Source: Lachnospiraceae bacterium
GTDB lineage: Bacteria > Bacillota_A > Clostridia > Lachnospirales > Lachnospiraceae
Assembly (NCBI GenBank): GCA_017416505.1
Contig: JAFQCI010000025.1
Location: forward strand, 32,412-96,411
Length of the DNA: 64,000 nucleotides
Direction of reading: 5' to 3'
Position 1 is the first letter of the stretch. Every line of letters starts with the position of its first letter. The notes beneath the pieces are model-generated. The model had not been told where the DNA came from. It ran no database searches and was given only the letters and a program-made list of their open reading frames with translations. Both the position numbers and the translations under genes were made by a program. Positions 27,181 through 36,765 of the stretch are shown in pieces.

Positions 27181-27190
27181 GGGTAGTAAA

Positions 27191-27225
27191 TGGAGCAAAG
27201 TGGAGTAAAGTGGAGTGAAGTGGTG
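27191..27225 (+). promoter_or_regulatory. MraZ-binding direct repeats (MraZ boxes)
   Basis: Four TGG(A/T)G units start at 27191, 27201, 27211 and 27221, exactly 10 bases apart, giving AAAGTGG-AGT repeats on one face of the helix. This matches the repeated TGGG-N5 boxes of E. coli mraZ and the AAAGTG(T/G)-N3 repeats described for mycoplasma MraZ. It predicts autoregulation of the dcw cluster by MraZ, which is encoded 53 bases downstream. Confidence 0.85.
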
Positions 27226-27277
27226 CACTTGAAAGCATTTTGTGGGGACTTATTTGCTAGAGAGGAAGGTGAGCAGT

Positions 27278-27709
27278 TTGTTTACAGGTGAATATAATCA
27301 TACCATAGACACAAAAGGCAGACTGATTGTACCTTCTAAGCTAAGAGAAGAATTAGGAGATAAGTTCATCATTACTAAAGGTTTGGATGACTGTTTGTTT
27401 GTATATCCCAAAGAAGAGTGGGACAAGTTTGAAGAAAAACTACAACAATTGTCATTAGCAAATAAAAATGCCAGAAAGTTTGTCCGTTTTTTCTCAAGTG
27501 GAGCTTGTGAATGTGAGTTGGACAAGCAAGGAAGAATCTTAATTACTCCGGTTCATAGAGAATTCGCAGGTTTGGAGAAGGATGTAGTAACCATCGGAGC
27601 TTCGAACCGAGTGGAAATCTGGAGTAAAGAAAGATGGGATGCATATAATAATGATGAATCTTTTGATATGGATGAGATTGCAGAACAGATGCAGGATTTA
27701 GGAATTTAG
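27278..27709 (+). CDS. mraZ: Transcriptional regulator MraZ
   Basis: DNA-binding protein of 143 residues, the same length as in Bacillus, with two AbrB-like halves: [20 protein letters not shown] and [20 protein letters not shown] each carrying the DxxGR motif. TTG 27278 is proposed as start: GAGGAAGG is at 27262-27269 eight bases upstream and the product then begins MFTGEYNHT as in the family; the upstream ATG 27242 lies in the leader. First gene of the dcw cluster and likely repressor of it through the four boxes upstream. Confidence 0.94.
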   Translation: MFTGEYNHTIDTKGRLIVPSKLREELGDKFIITKGLDDCLFVYPKEEWDKFEEKLQQLSLANKNARKFVRFFSSGACECELDKQGRILITPVHREFAGLEKDVVTIGASNRVEIWSKERWDAYNNDESFDMDEIAEQMQDLGI

Positions 27710-27720
27710 GAGGCGATGAA

Positions 27721-28662
27721 GTGGATTTTTCACATAAATCAGTGTTGTTAAATGAGGTAATTGAAAATTTAATGATTCAGCCGGATGGCATTTATGTGGA
27801 TGGAACACTTGGAGGAGCAGGTCATTCATATGAAATTGCGAAAAGATTAAGTGACAAAGGTCGGTTAATTGGAATAGACCAGGATGCAGATGCCATTAAA
27901 GCGGCTACGAAACGGCTGGAACCGGTAAAAGATAAAGTTACCATTGTCAGAAGTAACTATAAAGACATGAAACAGGTATTAAAAGACCTTGGAATTACGA
28001 AAGTAAATGGAATTTTACTAGATTTGGGGGTTTCTTCTTATCAGTTGGATGAAGCAGAAAGAGGCTTTACATACAGAGAAGATGCACCACTGGATATGAG
28101 AATGGACCAAAGACAAACTTTAACTGCGAAGGATATTGTAAATCAGTATTCGGAACAGGAATTGTTTCACATTATAAGAGATTATGGTGAGGATGGTTTT
28201 GCAAAAAACATTGCAAAGCATATTGTCTTAGCAAGACAGAAGCAGGAAATTGAAACTACATTTCAGTTAAATGAAATTATAAAAGCTGCTATTCCAATGA
28301 AGGTGAGGGCGACAGGTGGACATCCTTCCAAAAGAACTTTCCAGGCGATTCGTATTGAATGTAATAAAGAATTGGAAGTTTTAAAAGATACGTTAAACGA
28401 AATGATTGATTTACTGGACGATAAGGGAAGAATCGCAGTGATTACCTTCCACTCGTTGGAAGATAGAATTGTAAAGAATATCTTTAAAGATGCAAAAGAG
28501 CCTTGTAAATGTCCAAAAACCTTTCCGGTATGTATGTGTGGACAAGTTTCCAAGGGTGAAATCATTACCAGAAAGCCAATACTTCCTAGTGAGGAAGAAT
28601 TAGAAGAGAATAAAAGGTCGAAGAGTTCGAAACTTCGGGTATTTGAGAGAAGAATAAAGTAA
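27721..28662 (+). CDS. rsmH: 16S rRNA (cytosine-1402-N4) methyltransferase
   Basis: SAM methyltransferase of 313 residues (MraW) acting on 16S rRNA. Motifs [53 protein letters not shown] and the C-terminal [10 protein letters not shown] and [22 protein letters not shown] tail are present. GTG start at 27721 with GGAGGCG upstream, 11 bases after the mraZ stop. Normal second gene of the dcw cluster. Confidence 0.96.
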   Translation: MDFSHKSVLLNEVIENLMIQPDGIYVDGTLGGAGHSYEIAKRLSDKGRLIGIDQDADAIKAATKRLEPVKDKVTIVRSNYKDMKQVLKDLGITKVNGILLDLGVSSYQLDEAERGFTYREDAPLDMRMDQRQTLTAKDIVNQYSEQELFHIIRDYGEDGFAKNIAKHIVLARQKQEIETTFQLNEIIKAAIPMKVRATGGHPSKRTFQAIRIECNKELEVLKDTLNEMIDLLDDKGRIAVITFHSLEDRIVKNIFKDAKEPCKCPKTFPVCMCGQVSKGEIITRKPILPSEEELEENKRSKSSKLRVFERRIK

Positions 28663-28684
28663 TAGCAGGAGGTTGGAAAAAGAA

Positions 28685-29152
28685 ATGCAAAGAAAGTATC
28701 AACAAAGCTATGTGGTTGGAAATGCTGCTAGAAAGTTAGAAGTTGTAGCACCTCAGTTACCACAGGAGAGAAAAGAACAGAAAGAACAGCAAAGAGAACA
28801 GCAGAGGATAAAGGCAAATGCCCAAAAAGCGAAAGAATTTAATATGCAATATGTGCTAGTATTGAGTGCAGCACTTGTGTTAGTGGTATCAGCCTGCATC
28901 AATTATCTTAAAGTGCAATCTCAGATTGTGACTCAAAAGAAGGAAATTGCACTTCTTCAGGCAGATTTGACTGATATGAAGGAAGATAATAGAATCAATT
29001 ATGAAAGGGTTATGGGTTCTGTCAGCTTATCAGAAATCTTTCGAATTGCGACAGAAGAGTTAGGAATGGTATATTCTACAAATGACCAGATAATTTATTA
29101 TGACAGCGTAAATCCGGATTATGTAAAACAATATGAAGACATTCCGGAATAG
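28685..29152 (+). CDS. ftsL: FtsL-like septum initiation protein
   Basis: Bitopic membrane protein of 155 residues. A basic Gln-rich cytosolic part (about 1-55), one membrane helix starting near MQYVLVLSAALVLVVSACIN (about 57-77) and an extracytoplasmic coiled coil with KKEIALLQADLTDMKEDN, the layout of FtsL/DivIC proteins. Sequence in this family diverges fast, so identity rests on architecture and on position between rsmH and the PBP gene. ATG 28685 is used; the TTG at 28673 is too close to AGGAGG (28667-28672). Confidence 0.82.
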   Translation: MQRKYQQSYVVGNAARKLEVVAPQLPQERKEQKEQQREQQRIKANAQKAKEFNMQYVLVLSAALVLVVSACINYLKVQSQIVTQKKEIALLQADLTDMKEDNRINYERVMGSVSLSEIFRIATEELGMVYSTNDQIIYYDSVNPDYVKQYEDIPE

Positions 29153-29177
29153 AACAGAAAATAAGGGATGAGTTAAA

Positions 29178-31208
29178 GTGAAGAAAAAAGTCCGAAAAAT
29201 AACGAAATTCATGAATCGAATGAGGGACAAGCTGGTCATTGTATTAGGGGTATTTATGTTATGCTTTATCGTTGTTATCATAAATATGACCAGATATAGT
29301 GTGGGCAAAGGGAAGCAGTATGAGAAACAGGTTTTAAGTCAGCAAAAGTATGATAGCGTTACACTGCCGTATCAAAGGGGGGATATTGTAGATTGTAAAT
29401 ATACCGTACTGGCGACTTCTACTAAAATCTATAATTTGATTTTAGAACCAAAAAATATTATTGCAGATGAAGAGGAAAAAGAGGCAACTATTAATGCCTT
29501 AATGACTTATTTTTCTTTTGATAGAGAAACTATAGAAAAGTACCTGTCAGATGAAAAATCATTATATAAAGTAGCAAAAAAAGGCTTGACCTACGAAGAA
29601 ATAGAACCATTTAATGAATTCTTAACAACAAAAGAGGGAGCAGATGTTGTGGGAATCTGGTTCGAGGAAGAATATGAAAGATATTACCCGTATGATTCTC
29701 TTGCTTGCCATGTACTTGGATTTACTACCAGAGGTAATGTAGGAATCGGTGGGGTGGAACAGTATTATAACAGTGAATTAAACGGAATTAATGGACGAGC
29801 TTATGGTTATCTTACTTCGGATTTGACTTTGGAAAGAACGGTAATTGAGCCAACCAATGGAAATACAGCAGTATTAACCATAGATGCGAATTTACAAAGC
29901 ATTGTAGAGGAAAAAATAGCGGAATTTCAATATGAAGTGGGAGGAAAACATACCTCTGTACTGATTATGGACCCAAATACCGGAGAAATTCTGGTTATGG
30001 CGAATTCTAATACATACAACTTGAATGAGCCGTATTCCAACGAGGCGATTTATCCATATCTGGACACTATGGTTCCTGGCGAAGTCAATGAGGTAACAGA
30101 AGAAGAAAAAGCGATTTTTGATGCTCAGATTGAGGCAATGACCCAGGAAGAGAAAATTGAAATCTTAAATTCTGAGATATGGAGAAATTTTGCTGTCAGT
30201 GATACCTATGAACCAGGTTCTACTTTTAAGGCAGTGACCATTGCTTCTGCGGTTGAAGAAGGAGTCCTTACCGGTACGGAAACCTATTATTGTGATGGTG
30301 TAGAGGTAATTGCCGGAAGACACATACGATGTGTAAAACGTGAAGGACATGGAGAATTAACCGTAGGACAAGGAATTGCATTATCCTGTAATGATGTGTT
30401 GATGCAGGTAGCCAGTCAAATGGGAAGAGAACTTTTTGCAAAGTACCAGACTGTGTTTGGTTTTGGACAAAAAACCAACATTGATTTACCAGGTGAGGCA
30501 GTAACAGCAGGTTTGGTATATACTGCAGATACTTTAAATGAAGTAGAACTTGCAACTTCATCCTTCGGACAGAGTTTAAACTGTTCCATGATACAGATGG
30601 CTTGTGCATATTCTTCCGTTATTAATGGTGGAAACTATTATGAGCCTCATATTGTAAAACAGATTTTAGATTCCAATGGAAAAGTGGTAAAAGATATTTC
30701 ACCAGTTTTGGTAAAGAAGACCATTTCTGAAAGTACTTCTGAAATCATGAGGACTTATTTAGAGATGACTGTTACCAGTGGTACTGCGAAAAAACTTCAA
30801 ACCGAAGGTTATGAAATCGGTGGTAAAACAGGAACAGCCCAGAAAGTACCATATGAAGAAAGAAAATATCTGGTTTCTTTCATCGGATTTGCACCAGTAG
30901 ACAATCCACAATTTTTAATTTACGTTGTGGTAGATGAACCAAATGTAGCAGATCAGGGACGTTCTTCCGATGCGAAGAATTTGACAAAAAGCATTTTAGA
31001 CGAAATTCTTCCATATATGAATGTATACCAGACTCAGGATGAAAGTGAGGAAATTTCCACTGAAATAGATGAAACCATAATTGAAGAGGGCGTAGGAGAA
31101 GAAGGATTTTTTGATACGGATATTTCAACTTCCGGTACTTCTGATACCAGCACTCAGGAACAGGATACTTCTGCAAGTTCGGAAGATAATTCGACATCAA
31201 ACCAGTAA
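29178..31208 (+). CDS. Class B penicillin-binding protein (FtsI/PBP2-type transpeptidase)
   Basis: Peptidoglycan transpeptidase of 676 residues anchored by one N-terminal helix (about 17-38). Pedestal domain about 50-250. Active-site motifs: SxxK in YEPGSTFKAVT near residue 346, SCN in ALSCNDVLMQ and KTGTA in GGKTGTAQKV. There is no PASTA repeat; the tail after residue 620 is a Ser/Thr/Glu-rich extension. Position right after ftsL makes it the probable septal enzyme. GTG 29178 follows AAGGGATGAG. Its stop is 111 bases before a second PBP. Confidence 0.93.
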   Translation: MKKKVRKITKFMNRMRDKLVIVLGVFMLCFIVVIINMTRYSVGKGKQYEKQVLSQQKYDSVTLPYQRGDIVDCKYTVLATSTKIYNLILEPKNIIADEEEKEATINALMTYFSFDRETIEKYLSDEKSLYKVAKKGLTYEEIEPFNEFLTTKEGADVVGIWFEEEYERYYPYDSLACHVLGFTTRGNVGIGGVEQYYNSELNGINGRAYGYLTSDLTLERTVIEPTNGNTAVLTIDANLQSIVEEKIAEFQYEVGGKHTSVLIMDPNTGEILVMANSNTYNLNEPYSNEAIYPYLDTMVPGEVNEVTEEEKAIFDAQIEAMTQEEKIEILNSEIWRNFAVSDTYEPGSTFKAVTIASAVEEGVLTGTETYYCDGVEVIAGRHIRCVKREGHGELTVGQGIALSCNDVLMQVASQMGRELFAKYQTVFGFGQKTNIDLPGEAVTAGLVYTADTLNEVELATSSFGQSLNCSMIQMACAYSSVINGGNYYEPHIVKQILDSNGKVVKDISPVLVKKTISESTSEIMRTYLEMTVTSGTAKKLQTEGYEIGGKTGTAQKVPYEERKYLVSFIGFAPVDNPQFLIYVVVDEPNVADQGRSSDAKNLTKSILDEILPYMNVYQTQDESEEISTEIDETIIEEGVGEEGFFDTDISTSGTSDTSTQEQDTSASSEDNSTSNQ

Positions 31209-31270
31209 AATCGAAATAAGTTTTATTTGAATCAAATTTACAGGGTTTGAAACAGAAACAAAAATCATAA

Positions 31271-31314
31271 CCTCATAACAACCAAAATAGTATATAGTAA
31301 TGGTTGTTATGAGG
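31271..31314 (+). promoter_or_regulatory. Perfect 14-bp hairpin over the Shine-Dalgarno of the second PBP
   Basis: CCTCATAACAACCA (31271-31284) and TGGTTGTTATGAGG (31301-31314) are perfect complements with a 16-base loop. The GAGG ribosome-binding site at 31311-31314, five bases before ATG 31320, is inside the right arm. Folded RNA would hide the site; alternatively the palindrome is a protein-binding operator. Confidence 0.8.
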
Positions 31315-31319
31315 TAGTT

Positions 31320-33065
31320 ATGTTTAAGAGCAAAACATTTATGAAACGTAAACTGATGCTGGTTTTTATGGTATTTTTTCTCTTTTTGGTTTTTTTGATA
31401 GGAAGACTGGTATATCTAACCATTATCCAATCGGATTTTTATCAGAATGAAGCCTTGGAACTTCATCAAAGAGAAAGAAGCATTAAGGCACCAAGAGGAA
31501 TAATCTATGACCGGAATGGAATCGTTATTGCATCCAACAAACCGGTTTGTACGATTTCTGTTATCTATTCCCAGATGACGGATAAAGAAAAGGTTATCGA
31601 AGTCTTATCGAAAGAATTGGAGCTGGATGAAGCTGAGGTTCGTAAGAAAGTAGAAAAAGTATCTTCAAGAGAAAAAATTAAAAGTAATGTGGATAAAGAA
31701 GTGGCAGACAGAATCAGGGAGTATGAGCTGGATGGAGTCATGGTTGATGAGGATTATAAAAGATATTATCCTTATGGAGATTTGGCATCTAAGGTCATTG
31801 GCTTTACCGGTGCGGATAATCAGGGAATCATTGGATTGGAAGTATTTTATGACTCTTATCTATCTGGTACGGATGGAAACATTAATACTCTGACAGATGC
31901 CAAGGGAATTGAAATTAAAAATGCAGAAGAAACTGTGGATGAACCCGTAGAGGGCTTAAATCTAACCATATCCATTGATTTGAATATTCAAAAATATGCA
32001 CAACAGGCAGCCCAAAAGGTATATACCAAAAAGGAAGCAAAAAGAGTTTCTGTGATTGCCATGAATCCTAAAAATGGTGAGATTTATGCTATGGTAAATG
32101 TACCGGAATTTGATTTGAATGAGCCATTTACTTTGACGGAAGAATATGATACCACAGGACTTTCTTCAGAGGAAATCAATGATTTAAGAAATCAGATGTG
32201 GAGGAACTGGTGCATTAATGATACTTATGAACCAGGTTCAACCTTTAAAACCGTAACTGCTACTGCCGCCTTGGAGGAAGGAGTGGTGACATTAGAGGAT
32301 GGATTTCAATGTCCTGGTTTTCGTATTGTAGAAGACAGAAAAATCAAATGTCATAAAGTAGTAGGACATGGAAGCGAATCTTTTAAGCAGGCTTTTATGA
32401 ATTCCTGTAATCCGGTATTTATGGATGTAGGAGCCAGAGTTGGTGTGGAAAATATGTATAAAAATTATGAAAAATTAGGTTTGTTTCGAAAAACAGGGGT
32501 AGATTTGCCTGGTGAAGCAAATTCCATTATGCATAACAAGGAAAACGTGGGGCCTGTAGAGCTGGCAACCATGTCTTTTGGGCAGTCCATCCAGATTACA
32601 CCACTTCAACTGATTGTGGCAGTCAGTGCCATGGTAAATGGAGGAAATATAGTCACTCCTCATTTTGGAATGTATATTACGAATAGTGAGAATGAAATTG
32701 TAGAAACTCTTGAGTATCCCATTGAAACAGGAGTAATTAGAAAAGAAACATCAGATACTATGAAAATACTGTTAGAATCTGTAGTAGAAGAAGGCGGAGG
32801 AAGTAAGGCTATCGTGGAAGGATACCGTATTGGTGGAAAAACAGCTACCAGTGAAAAACTTCCAAGAAGCAGTAATAAGTATATTGCTTCCTTTATTGGG
32901 GTAGCACCGGCTGACGACCCGGTGATTGCAGTATTGGTATTAATTGATGAACCTACCGGAGTTTATTATGGTGGAACCATAGCGGCACCGGTTGCACAAG
33001 AAATTTTTGAGAATATTCTTCCTTACTTGGGAATTCCAATGGAATACGAAGAAAAGGTTGATTAA
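31320..33065 (+). CDS. Class B penicillin-binding protein, probably SpoVD-type
   Basis: Transpeptidase of 581 residues with an N-terminal membrane helix (about 12-33). Motifs: RGIIYDRNG in the pedestal, SxxK in YEPGSTFKTVT near residue 308, SCN in MNSCNPVFMD, and GGKTATSEK where most class B PBPs have KTGT. A second PBP between ftsL and mraY in Firmicutes is normally SpoVD, which makes spore cortex, but no PASTA domain is present, so this is inferred. Start ATG 31320 with GAGG five bases upstream in a hairpin. Translation control through that hairpin is likely. Confidence 0.88.
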   Translation: MFKSKTFMKRKLMLVFMVFFLFLVFLIGRLVYLTIIQSDFYQNEALELHQRERSIKAPRGIIYDRNGIVIASNKPVCTISVIYSQMTDKEKVIEVLSKELELDEAEVRKKVEKVSSREKIKSNVDKEVADRIREYELDGVMVDEDYKRYYPYGDLASKVIGFTGADNQGIIGLEVFYDSYLSGTDGNINTLTDAKGIEIKNAEETVDEPVEGLNLTISIDLNIQKYAQQAAQKVYTKKEAKRVSVIAMNPKNGEIYAMVNVPEFDLNEPFTLTEEYDTTGLSSEEINDLRNQMWRNWCINDTYEPGSTFKTVTATAALEEGVVTLEDGFQCPGFRIVEDRKIKCHKVVGHGSESFKQAFMNSCNPVFMDVGARVGVENMYKNYEKLGLFRKTGVDLPGEANSIMHNKENVGPVELATMSFGQSIQITPLQLIVAVSAMVNGGNIVTPHFGMYITNSENEIVETLEYPIETGVIRKETSDTMKILLESVVEEGGGSKAIVEGYRIGGKTATSEKLPRSSNKYIASFIGVAPADDPVIAVLVLIDEPTGVYYGGTIAAPVAQEIFENILPYLGIPMEYEEKVD

Positions 33066-33126
33066 ATGAAAAAAAAGAATTATACTAGATAAGTTAGGAA
33101 TAAAGGTAAGATAGGAGAAAATAGAT

Positions 33127-34086
33127 ATGAACCTGAATTTAAATGTAGTGTTGCCGATTTTAATCTCTTTTGTCATCACTGTTTTGTTAAGTCCTTTTAT
33201 TATTAGGTATTTGCAGAAATTGAAGTTTGGTCAGTTTGTTCGTGATGATGGACCAGAATCCCACTTAAGTAAAGCTGGAACACCAACTATGGGTGGTGTG
33301 ATTATTCTATTGGCTTTTACGATTACATCTTTGATTTATGTGAAAGACCATAAAGAAATTATTCCAGTTTTGTTTGCAACGTTAGGATTTGGTTTGGTAG
33401 GATTTTTAGATGATTACATCAAAATTGTCATGAAACGTTCCATGGGTCTTAAGGCATGGCAGAAGATGCTAGGTCAGATTCTGGTGACAGGAGTGTTGGT
33501 ATTCTATCTTATAAATTATACAGAAGTAGGAACAGAATTTATCATTCCATTTTCTGGAGGAAAGACCTGGGACGTGGGTTCCTGGTTTATTCCAATTATA
33601 TTTTTTGTTGTGTTAGGAACTGTAAATGGTGCGAATTTTACAGATGGTCTGGATGGTCTGGCAAGTAGTGTTACAGTATTAATTTCTGTATTTTTAACAG
33701 TGGTAGCTGTGGCATTTGATTCCGGATTGGAGCCGGTAACCTGTGCTGCTACAGGAGCGTTGCTTGGATTTTTATTATTTAATGTATATCCGGCGAGAGT
33801 ATTTATGGGCGACACTGGCTCCTTGGCTTTAGGAGGCTTTGTTGTGTCAGTGGCGATAGTATTAAGAATGCCATTATTTATTCCAATTGTGGCCTGCATT
33901 TATCTGGTGGAAGTGTTGTCTGTTATAATACAGGTTACTTATTACAAAAAAACTAAGAAGAGAATTTTTAAAATGACTCCGATTCATCATCATTTCGAAT
34001 TGTCTGGTTGGCCAGAAACAAGAGTAGTATCAATATTTTCAATTATAACAGCGGTTCTTTGCTTTATCGGGCTGGCTGCAATTTAA
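33127..34086 (+). CDS. mraY: Phospho-N-acetylmuramoyl-pentapeptide transferase
   Basis: Integral membrane enzyme of 319 residues that makes lipid I from UDP-MurNAc-pentapeptide and undecaprenyl phosphate. Motifs GFLDDYIKIVMKRSMGL, NFTDGLDGLASS and PIHHHFELSGW contain the catalytic Asp and His residues. About ten hydrophobic helices. ATG 33127 with AGGAGA upstream, 61 bases after the PBP. The next gene starts 100 bases later with no visible terminator. Confidence 0.96.
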   Translation: MNLNLNVVLPILISFVITVLLSPFIIRYLQKLKFGQFVRDDGPESHLSKAGTPTMGGVIILLAFTITSLIYVKDHKEIIPVLFATLGFGLVGFLDDYIKIVMKRSMGLKAWQKMLGQILVTGVLVFYLINYTEVGTEFIIPFSGGKTWDVGSWFIPIIFFVVLGTVNGANFTDGLDGLASSVTVLISVFLTVVAVAFDSGLEPVTCAATGALLGFLLFNVYPARVFMGDTGSLALGGFVVSVAIVLRMPLFIPIVACIYLVEVLSVIIQVTYYKKTKKRIFKMTPIHHHFELSGWPETRVVSIFSIITAVLCFIGLAAI

Positions 34087-34186
34087 ATAAAATGATTCAA
34101 AATGAAATGATTAAGATTTTGTGTTAATTTTTATGTGAACAGTGACGATTTATCATCATAATTTATAAGAAAAGAGTGAAAAGGAT

Positions 34187-35548
34187 ATGGAAATAAACTA
34201 CAAACATGTTTTGGTTGCAGGAATTGGAATTAGTGGTATTGGTGCGGCAGTTTTGTTGAATAAAAAAGGTATCAGAGTCACCTTTTATGATGGAAATGAA
34301 CAAGCGGATTTAGAAGGATTTTATAAGAAATTACCAGAAGGATTTCGACCAAAGGTGATTTTAGGAGAACTAAGCAAAGAACATCTGAAAGAAACAGATT
34401 TTATGGTAATTAGTCCGGGAATTCCTACGGATGCTCCTTTTACGGAGGTTGTCCGGGAAGCAGGAGTTCCGATTATAGGTGAAATTGAACTGGCTTATTT
34501 ATATGCCCAGGGTGAAATTGCTGCGATTACAGGTACCAATGGAAAGACTACAACCACTACCTTGGTAGGAGAGATATTAAAGGCATATTACAAAGAAGTA
34601 TTTGTAGTAGGAAATATTGGGATGTCTTATGCAGATGTTGCATTGGATACTACGAAGGAAACGAAAATTGCGGCAGAATTAAGCAGTTTTCAATTGGAAA
34701 CCATTGAGGAATTTCATCCAAAGGTAAGTGCAGTATTAAATGTGACTCCGGACCATTTGAACCGTCATTATACTATGGAAAATTATGCAAAAGCGAAACT
34801 TAATATTGCAAAAAACCAAACCAAAGAGGATATCATTCTTTTAAATTATGACGATGAAATTACCAGAGCAATGAAGAAGGATGTCGCAGCAACAGTGGTT
34901 TATTTTAGCTATAAAGAAATCTTGGAAGAAGGAATTTTTCTTAAAGATGATGCCATCGTATATAAGGAAAAGGAAGAAGTGAAGGTACTTTGTCCTTTGA
35001 AGGATATTAAGCTTTTAGGTGTTCATAATGTAGAAAATATTATGGCAGCCGCAGGAATTGCTTTACATATGGGAGTACCAGAATCGGTGATTCATCAAGT
35101 AATTAAAGATTTCATGGGTGTGGAACATAGAATCGAATATGTGGCAACAAAGAAGGGAATTTGTTACTATAATGATTCCAAGGGAACGAATCCGGATGCG
35201 GCAATCAAAGCCATTGAAGCTATGAACAGACCTACCGTACTGATTGCTGGAGGTTATGATAAAAAGGTTGCTTTTGATGATTTTATAAAATCTTTTGGTG
35301 ATAAAATTACGCATTTGATTTTATTAGGTCAGACAAAGGAACAAATCGCCAAAACAGCGAGGGAATTAGGCTATGATAAGATTACTATGGTTGATTCTTT
35401 AGAAGAAGCAGTAAATCTTAGTGCTATGCTGGTGAAGCCGGAGGGTGCAGTTTTATTATCACCTGCCTGTGCAAGCTGGGGAATGTTTTCTAATTACGAA
35501 GAAAGAGGAAGAATGTTTAAGGAATATGTCCATCTGTTAGAGGAGTGA
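34187..35548 (+). CDS. murD: UDP-N-acetylmuramoylalanine--D-glutamate ligase
   Basis: ATP-dependent ligase of 453 residues adding D-glutamate to UDP-MurNAc-Ala in the cytosol. P-loop AITGTNGKTTTTTL near residue 110, NVTPDHLNRH, the ligase motif GVEHRIEYV, and the C-terminal LLSPACASWGMFSNYEERG. ATG 34187 with AAAAGG upstream. Five bases between its stop and the ftsW start suggest coupling. Confidence 0.95.
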   Translation: MEINYKHVLVAGIGISGIGAAVLLNKKGIRVTFYDGNEQADLEGFYKKLPEGFRPKVILGELSKEHLKETDFMVISPGIPTDAPFTEVVREAGVPIIGEIELAYLYAQGEIAAITGTNGKTTTTTLVGEILKAYYKEVFVVGNIGMSYADVALDTTKETKIAAELSSFQLETIEEFHPKVSAVLNVTPDHLNRHYTMENYAKAKLNIAKNQTKEDIILLNYDDEITRAMKKDVAATVVYFSYKEILEEGIFLKDDAIVYKEKEEVKVLCPLKDIKLLGVHNVENIMAAAGIALHMGVPESVIHQVIKDFMGVEHRIEYVATKKGICYYNDSKGTNPDAAIKAIEAMNRPTVLIAGGYDKKVAFDDFIKSFGDKITHLILLGQTKEQIAKTARELGYDKITMVDSLEEAVNLSAMLVKPEGAVLLSPACASWGMFSNYEERGRMFKEYVHLLEE

Positions 35549-35552
35549 TAGA

Positions 35553-36701
35553 ATGCAGCAAAATGCAAAAACTCAGCATACTTCAAGGAAAAGAAAAGAA
35601 GGTTTGTTACAGAATTTTATTGTAAAAGGTGAGTATTTCGATTATGCTTTATTGTTTGTAGTATTCTTTTTGGTATGCTTCGGTCTGGTTATGGTTTATA
35701 GTACCAGTTCATATAAGGCTTATCTGGATTTGGGAGATGCGGCATATTATTTTAAACGTCAGCTCTTATTCTGTGCGATAGGTTTTGTGGGAATGGTTTT
35801 GATTTCAAGGGTGAATTATCTGAAATGGAAGAAGTTTAGTGGATTGATTTATCTTATGATGTTAGTATTGCAGATTGCGGTTTTGTTTTTAGGTTCCGAA
35901 TCTCATGGTGCTAAGAGATGGATTCAAATTGGTCCTATCGGATTTCAGCCATCGGAATTTGCAAAAATCGGTATGATTTTGTTTATGGCACATTTAATCA
36001 GTAAAAAGGCGAATGTAATTAAGAAATTTAGTGAACTGATTAAGATTTATTTTGTTGGTCTGATTATTGTAGGTTTGATTGCCATTGAAAATCTTAGTAC
36101 AGCTGTAGTTGTTATGGCAATTATCATTATTATGACCTTTATCACCAGTCCAAAGTATAAACAGTTTTTTATCTTAGGTGCCTTAGCGGTGCTGGTAGTT
36201 GTTTTATTTATTACCACAGTAGATTATCGTGGTGACCGTATTGATGCCTGGCTGGACCCGGAAAATCATGAAAAAGGTTATCAAACCATGCAGTCTTTAT
36301 ATGCCATTGGTTCCGGTGGTATTTTCGGAAAAGGTCTGGGACAGAGTATGCAAAAGCTAGGCTTTATTCCGGAATCCCATAATGACATGATTTTTTCTGT
36401 TGTGTGTGAAGAATTAGGTTTGTTTGGTGCGATTTGTGTAATTGCCTTATTTATTATTTTAATTTGGAGATGTGTTATTATAGCAGATAATGCCAAAGAT
36501 TTATATGGCTCCTTAATTGTAATTGGTGTTATGACCCACATTGCAGTGCAGGTTATTATCAATCTGGCGGTTGTTACGAATACCATGCCAAATACCGGTG
36601 TTCCTCTTCCGTTTATTAGTTATGGAGGTAGTTCGATGGTGTTTATTTTGATAGAGATGGGTTTGGTTTTGTCTGTTTCTCGTCAAATTAAGTTAAAATA
36701 A
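35553..36701 (+). CDS. ftsW: Peptidoglycan polymerase FtsW (SEDS family)
   Basis: SEDS membrane glycosyltransferase of 382 residues with about ten helices. Conserved patterns: GLVMVYSTSSYKAY, ESHGAKRWIQIGPIGFQPSEFAKIG, SLYAIGSGGIFGKGLGQS and PLPFISYGGSSM. FtsW polymerises lipid II at the septum with a class B PBP, matching the PBPs upstream. ATG 35553 four bases after the murD stop. A 64-base gap follows before murA. Confidence 0.94.
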   Translation: MQQNAKTQHTSRKRKEGLLQNFIVKGEYFDYALLFVVFFLVCFGLVMVYSTSSYKAYLDLGDAAYYFKRQLLFCAIGFVGMVLISRVNYLKWKKFSGLIYLMMLVLQIAVLFLGSESHGAKRWIQIGPIGFQPSEFAKIGMILFMAHLISKKANVIKKFSELIKIYFVGLIIVGLIAIENLSTAVVVMAIIIIMTFITSPKYKQFFILGALAVLVVVLFITTVDYRGDRIDAWLDPENHEKGYQTMQSLYAIGSGGIFGKGLGQSMQKLGFIPESHNDMIFSVVCEELGLFGAICVIALFIILIWRCVIIADNAKDLYGSLIVIGVMTHIAVQVIINLAVVTNTMPNTGVPLPFISYGGSSMVFILIEMGLVLSVSRQIKLK

Positions 36702-36765
36702 GCACGAAAGGGAAGAACATAACATATTCTAATGTAAGAAGAGTAATGGGATTGGATGTGCTGCC

